DNA of 64,000 nt from Trichuris trichiura. Taxonomy: Eukaryota > Nematoda > Enoplea > Trichinellida > Trichuridae. The position numbers and the translations under genes are program-made. The stretch covers positions 186,001-250,000 of the forward strand of contig JBAJFE010000008.1 in the NCBI GenBank assembly GCA_037903355.1, given 5' to 3'. Under the pieces are notes generated by a model, which ran no database searches, was not told where the DNA came from, and saw only the letters and a list, made by a program, of their open reading frames with translations. Within the stretch, counting starts at the first letter, position 1. Each line of letters starts with the position of its first letter. Shown here piece by piece: positions 50,916 through 61,482 of this stretch.

Positions 50916-53720
50916 GACGAATGAATAAATCAAATAGAACATATAACAGCACTGGATAAACATAAAACAAAAGTGAAACAGAAAATGACAAAAATATAAT
51001 AGTGATGACAATGAAATCAAAATAAAGACGTGCAATTAAAGAGAAACGGTAATGAAGTAAGGAAACTAAAATTGGATACGGTAAAAGCAAATGGTTTTTG
51101 GGGTTTCCTTTTTTTGGGGTACAACTTTATCGCGACTTATTTTTCAACTAGGCATTATTGCGTTTCGTCTGTCACGACAAAGTTGGAACGAACGAAGAAG
51201 AAACAAGTCGCCCACTTTCGTCCCGCCTTATTTTACTTTATTCATTATCGTTACTGTTTTTTCTTTTATTTTATTATTTTTAATTTTATTTACTTCCCTC
51301 TACTCTATCGCTTCTCTACTTTCGCTTTGCTACCTCGTTTAATCTTACTTGCTTATCATTATTACTGTATTTTGTTTGATTTTATTTTAATTGTACTTAC
51401 TTTCGTCATACAACTTATCGTAGTTATTTACTTTTGCTGCCTATTCTATTTCACCCGTTTATTCGGCTAATTATACTATCGCAATGTTATTTTTATTCCT
51501 GCTAATTTTCTTTGGGCTTTTACGTGACTTACATTATATTTCTATTTAAACTCGTCTCTCTGGTCATTAGACTGACCGTGTCGCACTTATTTTATGCAGC
51601 CATTTTTGAAAAAATAGGTATTTAACAATTTTGAATATGTGATGTCATGGTACGGGACTGTAATATTTCATGATGAATGGACGTTAATTACGGAGGACGA
51701 GTCCCGTCAAAAACGTTTATTTCTCCGGAGCTTTCGGGTCACTCGAAACCCGTCTTCAGCGGTTCTAAATTACGGATATCTAATGATATCCATAATTTAG
51801 AACCGAATCTAATGATATATCTAATGATATCCATAATTTAGAACCGCTGAAGACGGGTCTCGAGTGACCCGAAAGCTCCGGAAAAATAAATGTTTTTGAC
51901 AGGACTCGTCCTCCGTAATTAACGTCCATTCATCATGAAGTATTTAATAATTATCAAAAATTATTATTTATCACAAGAATATTTTTATATTTTTCATTAT
52001 GTATATATATGTAATGAAAAATACAGACAATGTAGGAAATGCCGGCGCTCCGTAGAACGCGTGACGTTTTCGCTTAAGTTATGAGATGCTCGTATTATTC
52101 TAATACGTTGTATACTTGCCTAAGCATTATATTGAATGACAATAGTTAGGCAACGTGGGAATCGTATTTTGGCAGTGATCTCGTCACTTACTGCAGCGAC
52201 ACCTAGGAAACAAAGTATCCTGTTTCCTCTCTACGTTGCGGCTATGTTGTTCTTTTATTTTGGCATACGCTTAGGCTAAGGCAGAACACTATAGCCGGCA
52301 AAGCTCCACCGCTAAAGCGCTCAGTTTTTCTCCCATCCTTGTCGGCTATGCCGTTCCGCCCTAGCCTAAGCATACGTCAAGATTTAAGGAAAGCATGGTA
52401 GGGAAAGTAGCGAACATACCGTTTACTTTGCCGTGTAGGTGTCGCCACTGTAGGCATGAAGAGTCACCGGCGAAAACTCGATTCAGGAAACGCGTAAACC
52501 ATACAATGTCTCGTATATTGCCTAAAGGTCTTCGGGACAACACAGACTGTTTACGTATTCTGTACAATGCCCGATTTCACTTGTGGCCTGTGTAACGTAT
52601 GTATATATTTTTTTTTTTGCATACGAAACCGTTCTAATGGCGAATTGTTTTGGAAGCAATTATTAAATGCATACAAAGTTCGGTCGTGAAAAGAAAAAGC
52701 AACCGACCTTTCCCTCCAAATGACCATAAGAAGAGTTGCCCAAAGTTACCGCCAAGAAAAAGCAACCCTTGAAATCATTAATCAATTTTTTCTTATCAGA
52801 GATCGCTAAAGTGTTCTTATCCTTTTGAAATGGCATATACTCTTGCCAGCTTGCAGAGTACGCAAGTTGGCGGAAGTAGCAACTCTATATGCCCATTAAT
52901 GGCAATCACGACGCTTCCAATAAATTTCTAATATCGCGAATGTCGCTGTTTCGTTCACTCAGCCCTTTGCTTCCCCCTATTCATAAAACAACAGTTTATC
53001 TCATAAAAATAAAATAAAAAAGACGTTAGTACGTTTTTAAGTGTTAAAGAGCGTCGTCACCCTTACCGCCACTACAAACAGACTTGGCGACGTCAGTCTC
53101 CAAGTCATCTTCGTCTAATCGATTTGGTTCAATAGGAATTGGCTTGTTCCATTGAGCACGCGTTTTGGGAGCTTTTTTCGCGCCGCGTTCCAACACGCTT
53201 ACTTGTTTTAAATCTTTGCCACTAATGGCATCCACGAGAGTAACCTAAAGTATTCATAGTGGAAGCCGGCGACATCCGTCAAGCTGCAAGTGTGTACGTA
53301 CAATTCGCTCCTGAAAAACATCGTTAGCATTGACCAGTCGGTCGAATTGAGTGCTCAAGTTGACAGCAAGCTTAAACTGCGAATTCGTCACGCTTGCGTA
53401 CTCCATTAACTTTTGACGTCTTAAAAGTCAAAACGTAAAAGCGTACTAAGCGCCTTGCCAAACGAAGTACATACATGCCATTAAGTCGGTCGCATTCAAA
53501 GTCGCCCAACGCTTTATCATAGGCGCTATTGACCTTGTGCATTCCGTCAAGACGTCCGATTTTGTCCAGTTGAGCAATTTCTGTTACTATTGCAGCCACT
53601 TTGGCCATCAATGCCTACGTAAAACGCAATATAAGACAGCGATGCTAAAACTTAGGGCAAACAGCTTACATTCGAGTTCACTTCGCCAACCTTCGAGCAA
53701 TCGCGCTTTTCGTCGGCCAT
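48127..53720 (-). CDS. EXOSC10: Exosome component 10 / Rrp6 3'-5' exoribonuclease
   Basis: Catalytic subunit of the nuclear RNA exosome; trims and degrades rRNA, snoRNA and other nuclear RNAs. Thirteen exons were rebuilt: 53720-53670, 53614-53475, 53419-53302, 53244-53067, 50607-50177, 50113-49779, 49720-49564, 49500-49183, 49143-48893, 48829-48655, 48604-48439, 48382-48234, 48150-48127. All are GT-AG and in phase; total about 830 residues (human 885). The PMC2NT domain is near the N-terminus (FDRLVNANDVFQERI). The DEDD-Y nuclease has D304, E306, D362, Y427 and D431; D304-L-E306 ends exon 5. The HRDC domain starts near residue 486 (QALRWLFLWRDETARIHDES). The C-terminus has the conserved YTPYDYS. 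Introns are 39-75 nt except one of 2,459 nt filled with repeats. The 39-nt intron (49182-49144) is in frame and may be retained, and the last tiny exon is uncertain. It follows the SLC17 gene at 203 nt on the same strand. Confidence 0.93.
50878..50916 (+). repeat. (TAA)n microsatellite
   Basis: About 12 TAA units at the start of the A-rich part of the intronic element. Confidence 0.95.
51662..51944. repeat. Foldback hairpin 3 (about 110-bp arms, nested inner hairpin)
   Basis: The outer arms pair from 51,662 with 51,944, with scattered mismatches. The end has TTAATTACGG, then CCCGTC. The middle has CTTTCGGGTC and CCCGTCTTCAGCGG, shared with hairpin 2. A 20-bp block GATATCCATAATTTAGAACC occurs twice at the centre and pairs with 51,761-51,780. 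Confidence 0.92.
52260..52378. repeat. Inverted repeat with TTAGGC-like ends
   Basis: Imperfect arms of about 40 bp begin TACGCTTAGGCTAAGGC and end GCCCTAGCCTAAGCATACG, with a GC-rich centre. Located in the large EXOSC10 intron. Confidence 0.8.
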
Positions 53721-53737
53721 CTGGCAAACTGTGTAAG
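53721..53737 (-). promoter_or_regulatory. Splice acceptor just upstream of EXOSC10 start
   Basis: On the minus strand TTTCTTACACAG is followed by TTTGCCAG and the ATG at 53,720. A spliced-leader acceptor or a 5'-UTR intron would both explain it. It lies in the 203-nt gap behind the SLC17 stop codon. Confidence 0.5.
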
Positions 53738-53922
53738 AAAAAAGTTTAAAAAAAATTCTCGTGGTAGCGAGAGAAATAGGCGTCGGAGGAGATGACAACC
53801 TTTTGAGCAAACAACAACTAAGCAGACGATAAATATTTTACTGCATTAATCGCCAATTCGGCGCAACGCTTTGTCGCAAAGCAAAAGCGCGCCACCAAAT
53901 TGAGCGATGAACCTGAGCATAT

Positions 53923-55826
53923 TTATATCACTGGTTTTGTAGAGGCGTGGCTGAAATAGACGACGGCGCCAACAAGATTGACCGCCGCTGCGAGCACAAA
54001 TACGGGACCCCATCGACCGCTCGACTGAGCTACAAAGTCTGCCGTCAATGGGCCAACAACCAAACCAGGAAGCGTTGCCTAAAAAAGGAAAAAGGAAACA
54101 ACTTGTAGAAAAGATAACGAACTCTTACGATCGTGTTGGAAATGGCAAACGACACGCCGGCATATTTGCGGCACATGTCCGCATGGCTGCTCAAATGGCC
54201 GGCGCTGTTGAACGCCAGCAAACCCATGCTAAGCGAAACCGTCCTGCAACAAGTCCACTGGTCAACAAGTGTATGCGCATATATGCAAATTGGAACACTT
54301 ACAAAATGGCGGCAAAAAAGTGATTTAGCGTTACGAAGAACGTAAGGCATAATGCTGGACCAAGCAAGCCTATTGTCGTGCACAGCTTTCGAACGTACAA
54401 TAGCGTAAGGCGACGGTCGTTGACCAGAGAGTCCGCAAAGTGACCAACAACTACAACAACCAATAAATTAAGCTAATAAATAAAAATTAAATACAATAGT
54501 CTACGAAATCCCGCCCATCTCTGTTTACTTTAAGCAAAATTTTGGCATGTCGTTCCGCTACGACTTAAGCGCCAATTGAACTTGATTTTCATAATCTTAC
54601 TGTATAATGCAAACTCGCGTGTAATAAAGAAAAAGGACAGCCGAACGGATTGTTTGCCGATAAAAAATTAATAATTTGAGCTTAGCCTACATTTCTGAGC
54701 TAAGAAAAGGACGAAAATCGGATTTCAGACGTGTTTTACAAAAATTGGCTTACCAATTCCAAAAAGGCTGTTGAAAATGTACGGCAGGCAAGTGAGGCTA
54801 AGAGCGGACGGGTCAGCACGAAAAACGACGTGCAAATAGACCGGCAGCCAATGCATAACAACGTAGGAGGTCCAATTCATGCAAAAATGAGCCAAATAGA
54901 CGGAGCACATTGACATGTCGCAGAAAAACGTCCGCCATTGCTTGAATGGATTAGGCGCCTGAAAAATGAAGTTAATAATGCATTCGTACGAATTAAATGA
55001 TGGATTATTTTTTTTAAACCTTGACAAAATAGAGCGACTGATCCGGAAGGCAAGGAGGCAAATAGCGGCTGTAGCGCACCCAGGCAACGCACCATATTAA
55101 ACCAAGTCCGCCAAAAATATAAAACGGAAAGCTCCAATGCAAATGCGGACAAATCTAAGCGAACGAAAAGTGACAAAAGGCAACAACAACCTGAGCACCT
55201 ACCACAACAGCGACAACTTGGCCAATTGAGCCAAAAGCGGTCAGATAACTGAAAGCTGTGCTTCTAATATTTGCGGGAACGTCTTCGGCGAACAAATGAT
55301 AAATTGTAGGCAAACCTTTAATTTATAAAAAGCAAAGCGTTGTAGAAAAAGCGAAATTTACATACGCTTTCGATTAAGCTTAACGAGAGGATAAATGTCC
55401 ATTCAAAAAACAATTACCTAATCCTTCGCCGATGCCCAACACGACGCGGGTTAATATTAGAAGTTGAAGAGACCACGCAACCATTGGCGTCATCAATGTA
55501 CTCAAAGACCACATCAAAACGACAAATGCCAATAGAACATAACCACCGCATTGAGCGCCAGCGCAGCTGCCAACAATCTATAGATAAAAATAATATTAAA
55601 ATGCAAAATGTGTAAAGAAATATAATGCACACACTTGACTGCTGATGTAGCCGGCCGGAAGAGCGCTTAGAATCCATCCTTGTTCGTACAGTCCATACTT
55701 GTACTCCTTTGCAAGGCCAAGAATAGCTATTGGCATGATCACACGATCGGCAGCGTTGATAAAGTTGGCGCAGCAACAAAGAGGAACAAGAGAAGATGGA
55801 AACTTAGCCAGCACGCCGGGCCACAT
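53923..55826 (-). CDS. SLC17-family anion transporter (major facilitator)
   Basis: Predicted 12-helix transporter of organic or inorganic anions; SLC17 members act at vesicle or plasma membranes, and the SLC17A9 (vesicular nucleotide) branch is the closest by eye. Eight exons give exactly 407 residues: 55826-55635, 55577-55418, 55315-55203, 55154-55020, 54958-54754, 54450-54303, 54243-54129, 54078-53923, all GT-AG and in phase. Helix 1 carries NAADRVIMPIAI, followed by the family-type YGLYEQGWILSALPAGYISSQ. Later blocks are TRVVLGIGEGLGLPTIYHLF, TAFSYLTAFGSIGQ, NWTSYVVMHWLPVYL and KYAGVSFAISNTIATLPGLV. Length suits the family (about 400-500). No obvious signal peptide. The helix 1 to 2 region is slightly short. 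The gene lies head to tail with EXOSC10. Subfamily and substrate are uncertain. Confidence 0.85.
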
Positions 55827-58328
55827 GCCGCGCCCACGTTGCCAGCAAAAAACAATCGTTTTTTTTACTTAGCACCGTTTGCTACGTTTCGATTAGCAAA
55901 TAGATACAAGTCGAAAGACCAAATCACCCAACTAATTGCCAATATCCATCTTAACCAACCCTTTGCTCAAAATATTAATCCAATCGGGTGTCTGTAATTT
56001 AAATAAAAACATTCAGGTACTAATACGCATGCCAGCTACCGTAAACTATTTTCTACTTGCAACTATGAGCTTTAAGTTCTTTAAAGCGTAAGTTGTGACG
56101 TAACGTAATTTAAAATGTTTTTAGAAAAGCCTAAGTGACCTCCGCGCGTTGCTTAAAAAAACATAGCTGTTGCCAGTTGCTGTTTCGCAAACTTTCTCAA
56201 CATTCAAAGCAAGTAAAGCTTTCCGTTGCCCAAAGCAACTCTGCTACGCTTTCAAAGCTTCGGATACTTTTGTAGTTACGAAAAAAAGAGATTTTGAAGA
56301 GAGTAGTTAAGCTAAATTATTTTCGACATACTACTGACAAATTTCGTAAGCGCAAAATTGTTTATGCGGATAGGCTATGCAGCGCAAAGTAAAAAAAACT
56401 ATGAAAAGCAGCGTTTACTTTAATAAAAGGCTTGCTGGAACTTACTACAGTACTCCTGCGTGGAAGAAAACAGTAAGTAGGTACAGTCGAAAACTTACAC
56501 AATGCCGGCATTAAAATTTAATGCGAGCAGGCTTTATTGAAGACATAAAAATTCGGGATTCCAAATAATCAGACGTTAAAATGTGGGTAGCGCTTACAAA
56601 ACATCCCATCTTCAAGCTCTGTAGGCTTAAGCTTATTTTTAGGCTTTTCGAAAGCGTTTTCTTTGTGCGTAAATCAATAGCACTCATTAAGCAGTCAAAA
56701 TAGCCCAGTTCACCGCTGTAAGTTTTCACTTTTATGTTATTACAACGCAGAGGAGTTCTTCATGCTTTTAAGGATAGTCAACGGAGAGTTCTTGAAGTGT
56801 AAAGATAAAAATAAATTAACATGCATTTCAAATGGCTTTGAGGTTTCAATTTTAATTTATCCGAAAGATGAACGACATAAATGTTAAGGATAATCAAGTT
56901 CATATACAGCAACCGTCTTCACTGCTTCGCACGAGCTTGCAATCAAAAGGGATTTTCAAGTTGGCTCTATAAAAAGATTTTTAAAATTTAAGAATGCTAA
57001 ATAAAGAATATGCCAAACAAAAAAGCAGAATTCAAAACCAGACCTGAACAATCGGCAACAATTGCGGAAGCCGCTAATTTTACCCACATTCAAATTCAAA
57101 TTCTCCATAAATGGCATTGTTATCGGATGCTGATGAGGTTATTCTTACAAATATGGAAGAAACAAAACTCTCACGCGTAACAAGAAGGCCGCCAGACAGC
57201 GTGCGTGACTTCGTGCAGCCAAGTTGCGCTTTACGGAAATCGATAAATGCAAATGTCCAACGATTGCTACGAAAACGTTGTCGCAGCCCTTGGAGGGACA
57301 TTTCGGGATAATGAAAATCTATTTATAGATTAGGGTATCAAGTAAACATGTTGGCGTGGCATATTTTTGAAAACAATTGTCCATATCGTAACATATGGCA
57401 AACTACAGTGGTCAGTTCTTCAATGGACAGTTAATATGGTCGCCCGCTTAAAAGCCGTAAAGAAAAAAAGTAGCGTTGGAAAGAATGAGCTATGGACGAA
57501 AACCAACAGACGAAAAGCATCCTCATTAACAGACGATTGTCAAACCTGCTTTTATAAATAATAAACATTATTAAATTTTATAATAGTGCACAATTTTGAA
57601 TAATGGTAACTTTATTATTTTTTACTTTACCAAGAATTATCGCGTTTAAAGGTATGCAGGTTCGTTACTGTAAAAATTTGAAATTCCTACTTCTCACGCG
57701 TTAATAACTTAAAGCGCGTGACGGGAAATAATTCAATCCTCTCAACCCTTTTTTAAACCTAAGCCTAAGCCTAAACGAAAGCTTTTTATTTTGGCTTAGG
57801 CTAAAACGAAGGCAAAACAGAATGACCGTATGGCTAATGGAAAAGAACCTGCATATCTTTTACGGTTCAGCTCATAATTAATTTTTGTCTTTTATAAGGA
57901 GAATATATATTTTTTACAAAACGCGAATGTATTTGTATTTAGTAATAAAATATAATGTACTCAAAGCGCTGTTAGTGCATAACGTGAATCAATGAGCTGC
58001 TTATTGGCATAGCTATTAAAAGGAGCCAATAGATGCGTGCAGAGTTTGTTCAAAATGCTCATACGGCATTTAAGAGTCGTCTGCAAGACGCTATCGACTC
58101 GAGAGTTAACTATGACGTGTCGTCGTCATATTTCGTAGAAAAGAGAAAATTGAAAAGGACCAAAAATACCGACCTTTCGAGATAACGGCCCTATAAGGCG
58201 CCGTAAATCAAAATGAATCGTCGACGGTTGTTTGCAAAAATAATTTGCCATTATTTTCACTTCCGTTAATGCTGTTGATTCTTGGCGACCGAAACATTCG
58301 TCCAAAAGCGCATATTCACATTGTTTAC
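55827..58328. other. No recognisable gene; TTAGGC words
   Basis: No motif or splice chain was found, though later exons of the gene starting at 58,630 may lie here. 57,756-57,800 has GCCTAAGCCTAAGCC followed by TTGGCTTAGGC in inverted orientation. One AATCCCGAAT word is at about 56,551. Confidence 0.4.
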
Positions 58329-58630
58329 ATTTTCCTTTGGCCAACTTTTCTCGGCAACGAACAAACGTTCGCAAAGATAAATAAGCGAAACGCTTTTGCC
58401 CAAAAAGTAAAGAACTGCCATAAAAGGCATTAACACGAACAACACCGCGCGACCGCCGTTCTTCTTCTTCTTTCTCGTTGAAAGTGGGCGTTGGTGAGGA
58501 ACAAGTTGAAAAGCCGATTTTCGCCATGTTAAAAAAAACTGTCATACAAAATAACCAGCGGACGAACGTTCGCTAAACTAAGCGAACGCGTTTGCTCAGC
58601 AAAACATGTTTGTACCAACGACTTCGCCAT
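58329..58630 (-). CDS. Possible 5' end of an unidentified membrane protein gene
   Basis: A 15-nt first exon (58630-58616, MAKSL) would join exon 58538-58329 in phase 0. The second exon encodes a lysine-rich cytoplasmic-like stretch, then a hydrophobic helix (VLFVLMPFMAVLYFLG), then KSVSLIYLCERLFVAEKSW, and ends at a GTAAAC donor. The following exons were not identified and the tiny first exon is weak evidence. An overlapping 139-codon frame in another phase (58,545-58,126) is an alternative. No family is recognised. Confidence 0.25.
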
Positions 58631-58771
58631 TGCACTCTTTCTTGTCGAGGCAAAAATTTCGGCTGTCTCTTCCGCTGATGCGTTTGATTTCAACTCATAT
58701 TTTATTCAACCAACTTTTCAATAATCAAAGTTTCATTAAAGACCAATTTAGGCAAAAAAGGGGTTATTGCC

Positions 58772-60256
58772 TTAGCAGCTTTCAAAGTGGAAAAAATGAT
58801 CGGCCATTTGCGAATGCTGAAAATGAAAGAAACAATCATTTATAGGATTTATGCAAAAATTAGCGACCTCGCCGCGCTACACTACTAACAATGAATGAAT
58901 GAAGGAAAAGAAAAATAAGCAAATCCGAATGAACGTAAGTAAACATTGGGGGAGTGACGACCAAAATAGGAAAATGAGCTGCTGCTGCTTCTTAAAGGGA
59001 ACAAAAGAATACGAATTTCCCTATTGAAATACGGAAGAGATTTTTTCTTCCTTACAACTTTGCGTACGGACATGATAACGTCTCCAACGTAAACCTGTTC
59101 TTTTCCTATGCAACTTTCACTTTCAACGCTGACAAACACCCGCAGTGGCGGAGGAACTTTGCCATTCGCGGTACCGCCGCTTACTTATTCAATAGGTGAA
59201 ATATTCATTCAAATGATTAGCCCATCGCCCCATTTGTCCGCATATTATTGGCACCAACTGAAAATCAGGTAATTTCGAAGCTATCACTTTTTTAAAGCCC
59301 TTTTCAAAAACTCTAACCTAAACCGCGCCGGTAAATCACCGATAACAGCTTTCGTAATGGCTACTTTTTACTTTTACAACTTCCTTAACGCCGCTCGAAT
59401 TGCTTTGCGCAATTGGGCTTAGCCGCACCGTTTTGGCGCCAACCGCAAAACAAGCTTCTTCCCTAATTGGGGGCTGAATGAACAAACTGCCATTCAAACA
59501 ACTTTCATTCATACAAACAACTCGATGGACCATTGGACATTCGCGTTCATTCATCTTTTTTTGTCTCAACAGGTAATAATTTCCTAAGTCGAGTTGTATG
59601 CAAATTAGTAAGCGCGGTATTAATGGATTTTCGTTACGCAAACGACACTGCCAATAAGTAGAATTAATTAGCGGAACAGTTAATCAATGGAAAGGATCGT
59701 TGTCATTGAAGAGCGTAGCCCGAAATGGGAAAGCCTTGTAAAGGTTGGCTTTTTCCAACTATCCGCCGTGCGTTTACGCATTTTTAAAATACGCTGTTTC
59801 ATTCATTGACTAAACTTTCGCCTAATTGATAAGAACATATCAATGAGCGACGAATCCTTATCGATTTTACACATTTTGCCAATAGGGTGAGTCACCGATG
59901 TATTTGAGCTGCGCGGAAAAATCTGTTGGCCCCAAAATAGTCTTGCAAACATTGCAATAATGCAAAGTTGTCATAGGTGCCCCAAAGCCGCTCGGAGTGA
60001 GTCGGTTGCGTCGCGGTTGAGCAATTCTCCATTTGCTCATTAGTAAAAGTTTTACTTTTAAAAAAGAGGTAACTTTTTCCATAGTCAATTAGCAAACCGT
60101 TAAATCGCTCTCTAAGTGCCTTTGCGAGCACGGAGGAAGGCAACGACGTTACTATGAGCTCTACGAGCAAGCGCTCACCTGCGAAACCTCGTCGTCGTAA
60201 AAACATATCAAAAGCAACGAGAGTGCAAAGGCGAAAATCGATTTTTCGCCTTCCAT
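58772..60256 (-). CDS. Unidentified secreted cysteine-containing protein
   Basis: Four exons fit in phase: 60256-60179, 59647-59340, 59179-59056 and 58816-58772, total 184 residues. Exon 1 encodes a signal peptide (MEGEKSIFAFALSLLLICFYDDEVSQ is hydrophobic at its centre). The mature part has Cys in CMNESCLNGS and VESESCIGKEQ, potential N-glycosylation at NES and NSS, and YVGDVIMSVRKV. Donors are good (GTGAGC, GTAAGG), but the acceptor of exon 3 (AATAAGTAAG) is weak. The 526-nt first intron may hide another exon, as a 128-codon frame covers part of it. No domain was recognised. It lies close upstream of the possible gene at 58,630 on the same strand. Confidence 0.4.
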
Positions 60257-61041
60257 CTCTCAACTTAGCTAACAACAACCAAGTAAGGAAAGACTTAACG
60301 GGTTATGCACAAAATTTGAACTAAGAAAAACGGCCGCTATGCTCAGCTTTGTTTTTGTTGTTTACAAAAGTGCGGAGCGACTCCAAAACGACATTGTCGT
60401 AACTTATGGCGGCTATAGGAAGAATACCCAAATGCTGGCACCCACTCGGGGGGTCCCTTGCTCGCAACTATACCCTTAGAGAGAATCAATAAGATAGGAA
60501 AGAGCGTTATGGCATCTCCGGCGTTCGCTGCAGCTTGCCAACGTTGAGAAGAGAAAAGTGAAAAATCGATGCCAACTTCGCCAGGCTTAAGTTTGCAAAC
60601 TTAGGCATAGCGCCAAAGTTTGAAATAAATCAATACTAGTTCGCAGCGCCATCTACAACATTTCTCTCTCTCTGCTCGTCCGCTAAAGAATTCTTTAACG
60701 GACGAAGCTTTAGCCGAAGAAGATCGATTTTTCTTTCCCTTACAGCCTCTGTTCAAGGCTTTAACGTACAACCAATGGTCGAGCGGACAAGTATCAACAA
60801 AACGGAAAATTCCTTTACCGCCACTCTTCGCAGTTGCGCATATTCAAACAGCAATGAGAACTTTCAGCCAGCAAAGGCGGAGGACATTTTGACACGTTGC
60901 ATTCTTTGCTAGTGGGCGACATATTTGGCGGGACGAATAGCATTGAAAATAATTGTTATCCTGCGGCATTTGTCATCGACTCGTATCTACCCCAGCGATA
61001 GGCTAATTGGTACCGTACGCGTGTAAAATTGTAGCGCCTTT
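60257..61041. other. Divergent intergenic region
   Basis: Lies between a minus-strand signal-peptide gene and plus-strand coding DNA. A 45-codon frame with a real ATG starts at about 60,768 soon after the acceptor-like TTTCTTTCCCTTACAG; it could be a 5' exon for the next feature, but no junction could be fixed. Confidence 0.35.
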
Positions 61042-61482
61042 TTGGTAAGCAAAAGCGTTACAATTTCGGAAGCGAAAAAAACCTGGATTTGCATAATTGG
61101 TATTTATCCATTGATAAGTGCGACTTTGGTTGAGCCGCTGAGCATAGAATTAAAGCGCCCGTGGCGCAATTGCATTGCCGTTTGTCGCGCGCTAGCATCG
61201 ATCAAGCGAAAGGCTTTCACTTTCTCTCACTCTGACAATTCGGCGCAGCAAAGGAAGACGAATCACCTCGTCTCGCTAATTCGCCACAAATTCTTCGATC
61301 GGCTGTCGTCGTCGTCGTTGTGGCAACCGCTATTTCCTTCATCCGGCTGTCAGTTGCGCCATACGCAACGGCCCGAACATACAACTATTGGATATGGGCA
61401 ACTGAAACGAGAAGAAAACAACGTCGTCGTTGCTCCCATAAAAGTACCCGGTGATTCTCCGCAACTCAGCTACAACGAAGCG
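61042..61482 (+). CDS. Orphan internal exon, unknown protein
   Basis: An open frame without any Met codon ends at a strong donor (GCGTAAGTGC), consistent with an internal exon. Its exact start is unknown; acceptor-like sites lie near 61,146 and 61,196. The C-terminal part (TTIGYGQLKREENNVVVAPIKVPGDSPQLSYNEA when read in pieces) looks like a polar cytoplasmic tail. The next exon was not found. No family is recognised. Confidence 0.3.

Larger units (their letters stand above)
50608..53066 (-). mobile_element. Expanded EXOSC10 intron 4 with repeat insertions
   Basis: Donor CGGTAAGG (GT starting at 53,066) and acceptor TTTTTTCCAG before 50,607 fit in phase 1, and the protein joins smoothly between conserved blocks. 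Inside are an A-rich/T-rich element (about 50,650-51,540), hairpin 3 (51,662-51,944) and an inverted repeat with TTAGGC-like ends (52,260-52,378). No exon or transposase was recognised. Confidence 0.7.

Noticed and set aside
51030..51470. 146-codon frame that looks like a multi-pass membrane protein
   Set aside because: Low-complexity T-rich repeat DNA gives Phe/Leu/Tyr-rich translation in any frame; related repeats at 39.7 and 47.7 kb do the same.
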